A DNA stretch of 64,000 bases from contig CM053803.1 of NCBI GenBank assembly GCA_028671895.1, positions 46,250,786 to 46,314,785 on the forward strand, given 5' to 3'. The position numbers and the translations under genes are program-made. The notes under the pieces are model-generated. The model ran no database searches and was not told the origin of the DNA. It saw only the letters and a program-made list of their open reading frames with translations. This document shows positions 24,001 through 35,200 of the stretch, piece after piece. Source of the DNA: Oenanthe sinensis. Lineage: Eukaryota; Streptophyta; Magnoliopsida; Apiales; Apiaceae. How positions within the stretch are numbered: the stretch's first letter is position 1; each line of letters begins with the position of its first letter.

Positions 24001-25652
24001 ATTTAAATATATTATTGTTTATTCGAATTTAATTATTGAATTAATTAAGTGGGACTTGATTAATTATATTAGAATTCAGATTTAATAAGTATTATTATTA
24101 TTCAAATTTAATTATTGAATTAATTAAGTGGGACTTGATTAATTATATTAGAATTCCGATTTAATAATAATAATAACCCAAAGTCATAATGGGTTTTGGA
24201 AACCACATGGATTAGGATTAGACCCAAAATCTTTCTCTCCCCTATATATACATAATGATGTACAGTATTAGGGTTAATCATCAGATTTCATTTTTAGAGA
24301 AAAACCCTAGCTGCTCAACATCAAGAGAGGCTAGAGAGAGAGAGAGAGAGAGAGGCAAACAATTCGGCTAGTACCGACTCCGGTGATCGTAGGACGATCG
24401 GGCATTCGTGTGGACTTCTTTGGAGAGCAGATCTTTGCAACAAAGGGCTGCTGTGATTCATCTTTTCTGGACCTCCATTAAACAGCATACGGAAAACTTT
24501 GTTAAGGTACAGACTTCTTCACAATAATCATCCAACGTTATACATGGATCCTGCGATTGGGTTTCGATTTTTATTGTTTTTACGTTAATTCCGCTGCGTT
24601 TTCATGCACGAAGCCCTTCAATGGCAATTCTGAGTAATGCATACAGTGTTCACAGCTTCTGTCCAAAAATAAGTAGGTAGTTTTGCTCCTTCTAGCATTG
24701 TTCTGACAGCTTCAATTAGAGTTCTGTTCTTTCTTTCAACTACACCATTTTATTGAGGTGTTCTAGGTGCTGAAAATTGTTGAATAATTCCTTTTGTTGA
24801 GCAGAACTCTTCCATTGCAGAATTCTTAAACTCTGTTCCATTATCACTCCTTAGATTCTTTACTTTGTGTGTTGATCCATTTTAAATCATAGCAATATGA
24901 TCAAAAATTATCTCAGCAGTTTCATCCTTTTTATGTAAAAAATACACCCATGTAAATCTTGTGAAATCATCTACAATCATCATAATATATTTTTTCTTTC
25001 CAATTGACATTATGTTGACAGGACCAAATAAATCAAGATGTAATAGATGAAGAGGTTGATCAATAGAATTTTCAGTTTTGCTCTTGAAAGATGTCTTCTT
25101 TTGTTTGGCCTTTTGACATGAATCACAGAGTCCATCAGGATGAAATTGAAATTTTGGAAGACCTCTTACTAGATCTTTTTTCACTAATTCATTAATGTTT
25201 TCAAAGTTCAAGTGACACGACTTTTTGTGCCAAGTCCAGTTTTACAAAGATGATGACTTTCCAAGTAAACAAGTTAAGGGACCATCTGAGTTTACATCCA
25301 AGCTAGCTTCAAATAACTTGTTATGTCTGTGACCAATAAGAACCACTTTACCAGTCTTCTTTCTCTTGACTTCACAATGAGTTCCATGAAATTCCACAGA
25401 ATAACCACTGTCTGTCATTTGACTCACACTTAACAGATTATGCTTGAGTCCTTCAACCAGAGCTACATTCTCAATGGTGACATTTCTAATAATAATATTG
25501 CCATATCCCAATGTTCTTCCTATGTTGCCGTCTCCATAAGATACTGATGGGCCAGCCTTTTCTTCAAACTCTGAAAGCAGGGATTTGTTTCCAGTCATAT
25601 GTGTAGAACATCCACTATCAATCACTAGGATGCTTTTCCGGTTTCCCTGCAA
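21060..25652 (-). pseudogene. Copia family-A pol (dead), split by a solo LTR
   Basis: Minus-strand pol of the element whose 5' LTR is at 27984-28492. Seen in order: protease VIDSGCSTHMTGN (25.6 kb), integrase with the expected GAG-pre region (SCQKAKQKKTSFKS), LDLFGPVNI and DDFTRFTWVYFL, then the solo LTR at 23039-24620 between TVCITQN and LINKHGMTPYE, a linker rich in NSD/NSE/NTD, and reverse transcriptase with [40 protein letters not shown] and IYVDDIIFGSTN. RNase H begins (SDANFT) and is cut at 21060. At least five in-frame stops are present (near 24882, 22872, 22629, 21693 and 21351). Confidence 0.9.
23039..24620 (+). mobile_element. Solo LTR of family B (1582 bp) inside family-A integrase
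   Basis: Begins TGTTAGTATTGGTGTCC and ends GAAGCCCTTCA, matching the family-B LTR at 17090-18601 throughout but in the opposite orientation. Flanks are AGTGT and ATGGC; the uncut integrase would read AGTGC, so this looks like a decayed 5-bp duplication. It has an extra tandem copy of an 85-bp stretch (about 24030-24175, with GAATTAATTAAGTGGGACTT twice) and a GA microsatellite at 24332-24353. No internal retrotransposon sequence remains. Confidence 0.88.
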
Positions 25653-25665
25653 TCATTAATGCAAA

Positions 25666-27935
25666 TTAATTAGTAGATTTGGGAATCCAAACAAGCTTGA
25701 GTCCTTTCTTTTGAAACTTGTTAACTATTGCAGCAAAAGTATTTTTATCAGAGTTTATGTTAACAGAGTTTACATGATCAGAGTTTGCATTAACAGAGTT
25801 TATAATGTCCGAGTTTACCTTTCTTTTATCAGATTTTATCACATACATTTGTTTGACAACATGTTTTGGAGATTTATTTAGTTGAGGCAACTGTTCATAA
25901 TAATTAAAATACAAACTATGATATTCTTTGCATGAGTAAATTGAATGTCATAAGCTACCACAGTGAAAACATGGATTTTGTGGTCTATATCTAGTTTGTG
26001 TTCTATCCTCTGAACTAGGTCTCTTAAGTTCCTTCCTTTTGTTTTGTTTGTAGTCAATGGCAAGGTGATTTGAATTACCACAAGTAAAACATGTTTTTCT
26101 AGGAGCACCAGGGATATACTTATAGTTATCCTCATTAGTAATTCTTACTTTGCCATTTCTATTTCTTTTTACCTTATTAGGTTTGTTTTTATTAGTGACT
26201 GTTTTCAACTTTTCTTTAAGTTGCTTCTGTGAAAGTAATCCTATATTGACAGGTTTATTCTCTAACACACTATTCTTTGTACCTTTGTTATTATTAGAGC
26301 ATTCACCAGATGTAGTTTTCTTGTCATTACTAGCTCTAACAAATTTCACAGGTTCATTCAATGTTCCTTTTATGTGTGCTTTAGTGTGTGTTTCTTTATC
26401 AGATTCATAACCCAACGCAGATGTCTAATTCTTTTCAGAAAGCATTTGTTGGACTTTCTTGCCAGAGTTTGTCCAAACTCTGAAAGTCTTTTTTCTTTAG
26501 CAATTTCAGCTTTTAAATATTCCACTTGAATTTCTAGTTGAGTTTGCATGTGTATAGCATTTTCACAATCTCTCTTAGTGTTAAGCATGTGTTTTTGTTC
26601 AGTTTCAAGAAAGTTATTCCTAGGAGTCAGAGTTTGTATTTCAAATTTTAATCTTTTATTCTCAAGAGAATGTGAATTAAAACTAACATGCAATGATCTA
26701 AGGAAAGACTTTAATTCATAGATATTTTCAGTATCAAAATTAAAGACAGAGTTTGGTACCTTGTCAGAGTTTAGGATGGGAGCATCATAGTTTGCCATGA
26801 GAGCATAATTTGTTTCATCTTCAGAATCTGAGGAATCCATCCAATATTTCTTTGATGTGATGAGTGCTTTTCCAGATTTTTTTGCTTCTGCACTCAGTAG
26901 CAAAGTGCCCCCATCTTATTACACTTGTAACACTTGACCTTTGATTTGTCAAGAGTTTTTTATTTTCCATCTCTGTCTTCTCTTTTTCTTAATCTGTCTT
27001 TCTTGTTTGATTCTCCTTGCTTCTTTTGGAAGTTCCTTTGCTTTTTGTACTTCCTATATTTCATCTTCTTGAAGCCTTTGACAATCATAGCAACCATCTC
27101 CATTATGTCAGAATCTGAAGAATCATCAGAGTTTGCCTTAAACTCTGATTCACTGTTTTCCTTGATCACAGTTTTTCCTTTTCTTGTTAGGCTTTTAGGA
27201 CTTTTTCTTTTGGTTCTTCAACTTTGGCCTCAACATTTAAGGCAACAGACTTTGCTTTAATATTCTTCCTTTGCTGTAATTCTAGATCATGAGTCTTCAA
27301 TCTTTCATAGACTTCATCAAGAGACATCTCATCTAGATCAGTCATATCTCTTATTAAAGATGTTTGTAGATCCCATTCTTCAGGAAGAGCCTTAAGAAAC
27401 TTGGTGTTTGAATCTTCATTGTCATACACCTTATCCACCAAAGCCAAGTTATTCAACAGAGTTAGAAATCTGTCATTGATATCTGTGATGGATTCATTCT
27501 GTTTTGCCTCAAAGTATTCATACTCTTGAATTAATACAGATCTTCTATTTTTCTTTATCTCCTTGGTTCCTTGGCATTGAACCTCTAGTGCATCCCAGAT
27601 TTCTTTTATGTTTTGCATGCAATTACCCTGTTGGACATCACAGAGTCAAGACTGTTATGCAGTATATTATTTACCTTTGCATCTTTGAGGACTTCTAGTT
27701 TTTCTTCATTAGTCCATTCTTTCTTGTCCTTCAGGGTGTAATATTCAGGGATTTGTCTTCCTTCCACAATTGTAGATGGCACTAGTTTGGTTGGTAGGTA
27801 CTGACCTGTAAGAATTCTGTCTAAATAATCAGGATCAGTTGCTTCCAAGAACATCATCATCTTCACCCTCCATATAGGGTATTCATCCTTCTTCAATATT
27901 GGGATCATGATGCTTTCATACTTGTTTCCAGACAT
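25666..27935 (-). pseudogene. Copia family-A gag (dead), minus strand
   Basis: Starts at 27935 with MSGNKYESIMIPILKKDEY and shows the same order as the plus copy: gag core (LPEEWDLQTSLIRD), acidic NSD-rich part, first zinc knuckle near 26920 broken by a one-base insertion, coiled-coil-like HMQTQLEIQVEYLKAEIAKE, then knuckle CFTCGNSNHLAIDY, whose last Cys is Tyr, and CFHCG. Towards the end the frame encodes a row of NSD units (about 25745-25840). Stops and frameshifts are frequent. The ribosomal strategy joining gag to pol cannot be judged in a decayed copy. Confidence 0.88.
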
Positions 27936-27969
27936 GTTTATATGATCTTTGAGTTGTAGTTAACTGTCT

Positions 27970-27982
27970 ACTCTGATATCAA
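27970..27982 (-). other. Primer-binding site of family A, minus copy
   Basis: TTGATATCAGAGT on the minus strand, one to two bases after the LTR end; a mutated initiator-Met-tRNA site. Confidence 0.75.
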
Positions 27983-27983
27983 T

Positions 27984-28492
27984 TGTTGCCCAGATAATCA
28001 AGCTATTACAGAAGGGGGTTGAATGTAATAGTACCAAATAATTGAATCAAGAACACAAGTATGGAAAAGATGAATATCTTTGTATTAATAATAAACTGTG
28101 TACAAAACTCTCTCAAAAAATTCACTGTCCTTAAGAGCTGCTAGGTTATAAAAAGATATTGCTTGAATGAATTTTTTTAATGATAACCTGTGTTTATATA
28201 GACACAGTTACAATTACAATTACAAAACAATAAGAATAGCTTCCATAAAGAAATTAGACTTGTATTTAAATTCCTTCTTCACTATCCAAATCATATTCTG
28301 ATTTGTCTGTTTTCTTCATAAACTCTAATTGTAAACTCTGTCGATTTGATATTCTCTAATAGAGCATTCTCTGTTAGAGTAAACTCTGATTGAGTATTCT
28401 CTTATAGAGTAAACTCTGACCGACAACTTCCTATTCTCTGATGACGTCAACATAAACTCTATTTGATATTCTCAGTATTTGTATTTCTAACA
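27984..28492 (-). repeat. 5' LTR of copia family A, minus copy (509 bp)
   Basis: On the minus strand it begins TGTTAGAAATACAAATACTG and ends ATTATCTGGGCAACA. TATATAAACACAGG near 28190 is the likely TATA box. The first 200 bp carry CAGAGTTTA (three exact copies) and related CAGAGAATA/GAGTTTA variants, as in the plus copy. The outer flank TTTAA has no partner at the other family-A end. Confidence 0.88.
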
Positions 28493-29222
28493 TTTAAAAT
28501 CGAAAAGAAAAAAAACCCATATTTTTTTAACTTTTTTTATTTCACAAGTCCCAAAATTATTTTAAAAAAATAAAAATTGTATTATTTATAGTTATATATT
28601 ATGAATTTAATATTTACCAATTATATATTTTTTAAACTTTATTAGTTGTTATCATAATTTTATTTAACAATAAAAAAATTAAACTAAAAATTTAAAAATA
28701 AAGGATTTAAAATACTTAGTTGTAGTACACATAACCTACACATGTTGCAATGTCGTCTCCCGTTACGATTTTAACATTTCTCGTCAAGTCAACGGGTCAA
28801 ACAAACGATACTGTCATTACTCTTCACTACAATGGTACAAACGAGACCCGGTAACTAGAGTCACCTACTTGATACATGGCATTTACTTGACTGACCACAT
28901 TGAGATTTAACCCATTGTCTAAAGTATCCTTCACTTGCATGGCATTGTAGCAGGGTCGTTGCCAGATTCACAATGACCATAATGTTTAATTGAAATTCTA
29001 CAGCAATAACAGCATACTATACACTACAGCTTCCGGGGGAGATAATAAAGAACTTTTTATACAACCTACAAAATACGAAAAGATTCTCAACTCCCAACTG
29101 TAAGGGTAGTTCCACTTCCTGGCTCTCGAGGGAATTTCTTATTGATACTCATACAGCATGAGCGTTGCGCCTATACTAGAGTACAGGATTCTGCAGTTAA
29201 TTATCAAAGTGCTAAAAATGCT
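28493..29222. other. AT-rich DNA and probable TPP2 3' UTR
   Basis: 28493-28740 is strongly A/T-biased without structure. From about 28750 composition becomes mixed; the stretch next to the TPP2 stop is probably its 3' UTR. No frame of note. Confidence 0.45.
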
Positions 29223-32200
29223 CTAAAACAGAGGTAAACTAGCTGGAAAACGCACAAACATCCACAGTTTTTCATAGGCTACGAGATGGTTCCATCCAAT
29301 TTCACCAAGCAAGGAGAGTCTCAACTCATATAGCTTCTTCTTTGGTGGTTCGCCTGCATCTTGTGTAATCTCGCTTGCCACCTAATTGAAGTAAAAAGTC
29401 AATTATGATGCAACAATCATAAATCTGTGCCTTACTATCAGGATACAAGTGACATTGATATTTTATCTGTAAATAGTGGCTGATTATAAGTCTATCTGCA
29501 TAAATATTCTTATCATACAAGACACATGACAAGAAAGGATATGCAAGTGCCATAAACTTCCTTCGTGTTGTGGAAAAGGTCAGATATAAATTACATACAT
29601 CACAATTAATATAAAAGTAAACATGATTAGGATCCTAAATACCATACTTTATTCTCCAATTTCAGAGGGAATGTTTGAACTATTTGGTAAAATCTAGCAA
29701 AATGAACCCTACAAAGTCATTATGTCTTAATATTACACTTATTAAATAGAGTTCAGCAATACCTTTAGTGCAGTACCAAGCCTCCCACTACGTCGCTCAC
29801 GTAATACCAAGAGAGTGCCGTACTTTGAGTTTTTCAATTCTACCCACTTCATTAATTCTTTGAAGTTTTCTTCAAACAGATCTTTCCGAGCATCAGGTTT
29901 TGCCCCTTCAGTAGCAGCAAGCTCTGAAGTCTTCTCATCCTCCTTTAGTAAGCAGAGAATTAAAAATAAACAATAGTAGCTAGACAATAGATAACACACA
30001 TAAAACTCAGGACAGAACAATAATTTTAACTAAATGGAAAACAGCCAAAGCACTGAAAGAGAGACCATTTACATCAAATATAAGATTCTCCTTTTGAAGA
30101 TTACTTCAAAAATCTTCAAAAGGCAAGTGGTAATTACTTTGTATTACATAATATCATCTTTTTTCTGCTTCGGTATCAAGATTACTAGAGCGCAATTACT
30201 TGTGAACAAGACACACCCATTACTTGCAGTTTAACTATCCATCATACTATTACTTGCATACAAGACACACCCCATTCTTGCAATTAGACTATGCATCATA
30301 CCTTGAGTTGTTCAATCCCCAACAAAGCTAATCCTTTCTGGTATAATGCTTCTGCCAACTGGTCCCGTGTGGTCTCCATTCTATTCTTCATTTCCTATGA
30401 ACCAAAGAGAAAACATGGAGTAACATAAAATTTAAACTTTCATTTGAGGATTGTTTCCAATCAAGAGGTAACTACATACATAACATATTTAAACCAAACT
30501 CCTAACACCAACAGTAAAGTTGAATGGGATAAATGCACTAGAAAAAGTACATGGGAAGCTAGAAGACCCACCTCAGCCCCCTCATCATCTGGATCACTTT
30601 TAAGGGAAAAATATCTTGCTAATTCATCTCTGTCGATGCTATCAATCACCTCCTCTGCGGCACTTATAATCTGCACAATCACAGGGATAAGCAGTGTAAT
30701 ATTGGACATTGAAAATAACACCTGTGGTAGTAAAAACTATATAGCAGAAACAAGTAATAGAAGTATATAATAGTAAATAGTAATTGCTGGTTACATCTCA
30801 TGAGAAAGAATTCTGCACCACAGTTGAGGAAGTGAATGTGGAAATTGTTTAGAAGCCTTCAATTCGATGTGTAAAAGACATATTAGTTTAATCAAGAGTA
30901 ACATTATATATTAGTATATTACTTAAAATGATGTAGATTTTAAATTCTGAGATGTATCCCTGATAACTTGCTCATAGGATAACTACATGATCTTCTAGTT
31001 AACTGTATAAGACGGGCATCTAGATTAAAAACATATTCCAATTAAAAGTTACCTCTTTATAGTGGTGAACATTATCTTCCACGATCTCCTTGGATAGCAA
31101 ACCCTCTAGTATTTTGGCAAGAAGTGGAGTGTATTTTGGGTACTCTGACTGTCAGGTAATAGATCATTGCAACCGTTAAGGCTTTAATTGAAAATAATTA
31201 GAGTATCTGACCTTAATTTGGCTACATGCCTCTCTAAATATGATAACAGCGCATTTTACCTTGAGCGAGCTGGATAACTTCTTCCATTCGGAGTGTTCCT
31301 CATCAGTGCCCAGTTTCAGGCTTGCAAGTACCTTTATCTTAGTATCCCGAACCTGAGAACAGAATAGATAACAATACTTTCATGTGCAACTTTTAAACAG
31401 CATCTGAGGTGAGGAAAGAAATAAAAACTAAAAAGTAACCAGATAATATGCAAATCCATTAGATGAGTCGTGAGACATAAGACTATGCACCTCTACATAA
31501 GGAAAATTCATTGCCTGCTACTCTGATAATGTGAGATTTAGAATAGCTAGTTTTTTTTTTAATCATTATTTCAGTTGTACCCTCTTTTTAAGGGGGCGTA
31601 TGGGTGTTCTGCATGGTGAGTTCTACTTCAAAATTAATCCAAACAAATTGACCAAAATCTGATGAAATTTATAGGAGATCATGAATTTTGATGCTCAAGC
31701 ATAACCATCTATATGCTTATTCCCACTGTTATTAGTCAAAAACTCCACACCAACTTCAAAATACAGATAGAGAGGAAGCACAAGTGAAAAGAGAAAACAA
31801 TAATTAGCAAAAGAAAATGAAAAAAGAGAACAAGAAAAACTATTTAAAAAATATCTTCAATATTTCTAATACTTCCAGTTCTCCACTCTATGTTTCAACA
31901 ATAGTTGAGCCACCACTATGAAATTGACTGCATCAATTTGGTTCAGACGTCTGAATTAAATGTGTCCATTACAAATGGAATCCTTAATATATAAAAAATT
32001 AAGAAAACTTGTGCAACTATAAAGATGTATTTTTAAACTGTAAACCAGAGAGATATTGTGAGTTAAAGGAAATTATCATTTCCACAACTTGACTCTTTCT
32101 TTTACCACTCATTATTATTTATAAGGTACCTTATTTGAATAATGTGCATACCAAATACCAAAGTCACTATAAATTAGATAGTAAGTAATACACCAATTAG

Positions 32201-35200
32201 ACATGAAACAAATGTCAAAATAAAAGATTCAACACTTCCCAAAGAAATCCAGAATGTGACCATATTCATCACAATGTGCTGTATGATTTGATGCCACAAA
32301 ACTGCACACAAATGAGCTACTAGATATGCACACAAATGAAATTCACAGATTAATGTATTCTTTTTCAATTTCTACATACCTCTTCTTCCAAACGCTCACA
32401 CACACTTTTTTTGCCACTTGCAGAACGTTTTTCTTTACCATCCTCAGGCTGTTAACCAGAGAAAAGAAACACGTTGATAATATTGGAAAAGAAAAACGAC
32501 AGACTACCAGATAAGCAAACTATATGAAGTGAAGCGACTATATTATGAACAGGTACATGCTTGCATGTACCTTATTTGGAGGCACGTTGTAAGAGACCAG
32601 ATATGAAACAGGATTTTTTGTTGGATTTCTATCCTCATTTTGAACCCCAAAAGAGAGCTTTCCATAGGAAATTGCCCCTAACAATACAGATCCTTCAGGA
32701 GTGTTCTGCAGTAGAAAAAAACACTAATCATCCACTTTATTCCCGCACCTCAATATAGCATTCCCATGAAAAACATGACATGAGTCAAGAAAAGAATATA
32801 TCACTTAAGCACCTTAGGGAGCTTCTCTTTAGTGGGAGGACCAACATAAAATGCTTCTTTCCCTCTACCATAACAATACAAATGAAGGTCAATATGCGCC
32901 GATCTAATATGTGTGTGAATATATTAAATCAAACGAGAGTAATAGCAGAGCATACCCCGGAACTAGAATTGAGGATTTGAAGCTACCATTACTTGTCAGA
33001 GGACCATCTGGTTGGATGTAAAAGCTCAATGGAATTGTGTCCTGGATCAGAAATTAACTGAATTAAAGTGTGTAGATACTGGATCATAAAATCAAAATAT
33101 AGAACAAAGATATAATGGAAGTGCAATTTTGCACATTATTTGACAAAAGGTTAGTAATGTTAGGGGCAAATGACCAGGGAACAAATCTTTCAACAAGCCA
33201 AAAATTTATAACTCCAGGACTAAGAAGGTTAGTAATGCAATCAAAATCTCGTAACAAAGCCAACTCCAGTAAACAATTAACGGGAAAAAAATATAGTTAT
33301 AGCAACATGTAAAATACTGCAGTAGATCTTTACTGATATCAAAAAAACCACATGGCAACTACCTTTTCCTCTAAACTTCTTTCAATGAACAAAACTAATT
33401 GCCTCATTTTCTCCAGGTACTGAACATTATCATGCCTGCATTACAATAAAACATAATTTAGTAGCACAAACATGAGAAGGCTGTTCATCCTGAGTGTGTT
33501 AGATGTGGAGAACTAAAATACTATTTGCTACCTATTATGCATTTATTATGATCAACTGATCAAGAGATAAAGGTATCAAGGAATTCAAAAGATACCAAAT
33601 GTTGGGAATAGATGTTGTAATATTAGGTTCATAAAACATAAAAAATATGTGATACATAAAAAATGCTTCCTTGGCAACATATTCTGATTTGCTTCATGCA
33701 ACTCGAAAAGAAAGTGACATACCTCAAATATAATTGCAAGGTGTAGTCACCCTTCGGAAGTTTTGTGGATTTCGGATAAACATCACCCATTCCATACACA
33801 CGCTAGATTTGATAATAAAAGAAGATTAGAAGGACCCACCAAAACTGAGTAACAGATAACATGAAATAATGGATTTAAATTTTAAATTATACTCCATCCC
33901 AATTTAGATGGCCCTTTTGCAAATTTCACACATATCAAGAAGTTTTAAATAATTGTAACTTTTTCCATATCTACCCACATTTATTATATTAACTTACTAT
34001 AGTATTGGAATGATGCTACATTAGAAATGACAAATAAAAAGGGGTAATTTTGGAAGATTGTTGATAAATATACATTGAAAGAAGAGGGACTACTAATTTG
34101 GGATAATTTTCTTTTTCAAAAGGGACATCTAAAATGGGATGGGGGGGGGGGGGGTATATCACAAGTTAAGATGTGATAAGAATCTGTCCATTTTCTTGAA
34201 AATCCATCTGGAATTACACTCCAATATCTATGTCCTCTTGTACCTTAACGAACAAAAAATTAAACCAAAATATAGCTATCATCTACAGATATGAAGATAT
34301 ATACTTCCGAATATATGCTGCCTTGTGACATTTTATCAATGTCTATATTCTCTTCCAATCTTTGGAGTAAAAAAAAGGCAAATCATAGAGTTCAGGTATA
34401 TCATTGTTCTATATAGCAGTACAACACCAATCATTACAAAATAATATGTATCCTCACAGGCATATGTTATTGTAGTTATTTACAATGTTAAATTTGTTGC
34501 TGCAGTTGCATACTAATCTTCTCACAGTTGCTGGATCTAGCATCTTAAGATGCATGTGAAACAGTTAAAAATAACAGGGAAAAGTGAACAGAATAGATGT
34601 TCCATATAAGAGAAATATGATGAGCATACATACAGTTAACAAATCAAACTTAACAGAAGGAAACTGGCAGGAAAGTACTTAAATGACACAGAAAATTGAT
34701 TTGAAAAAACATGAAGATTTAAGGGAAGAACGTATGAAGTACCTTATTTGAATCTGAGATCATATAAAACTGAGACTCGAACTTGTTATCATATATCCGA
34801 TTATTAAGCAAGGGAATTTGTGGCCGTAAACTAGCTCCAGTTTCTAATTTAAATTTGTAACTGCAGTACAAGTAGTAAAACATAAATTTAGATGAGATAT
34901 CACATTTGCTCTATTGAAGCAGTAATATTGTTGAAGTAATAGAGAACCCACGTTAATGTCAATGCCAGTGTTTGTTTTCCAGAAGGTAGTCTATCCCTGT
35001 CGGCTGTAAGAGCATGCAGTTTTGCATCAACAGGACGATATGGGACTCTTATCTGCAAAGTTGGATATAAATAACAATAAAAACATAGTTAGTTTGCAGC
35101 TCAGCAGACCTAAATATAGTTATTAACCAAAATGCAGGTATATTATAAATTGTAGATGAATCTATCTCACCTTGTTAAGAATTGCGGCAGGAACAAGTGT

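Noticed and set aside
8977..28492. One intact composite retrotransposon spanning the block
   Set aside because: The outer LTRs are in opposite orientation, flanking 5-mers differ (GGCCC and TTTAA), and the inside has two gag copies on opposite strands.
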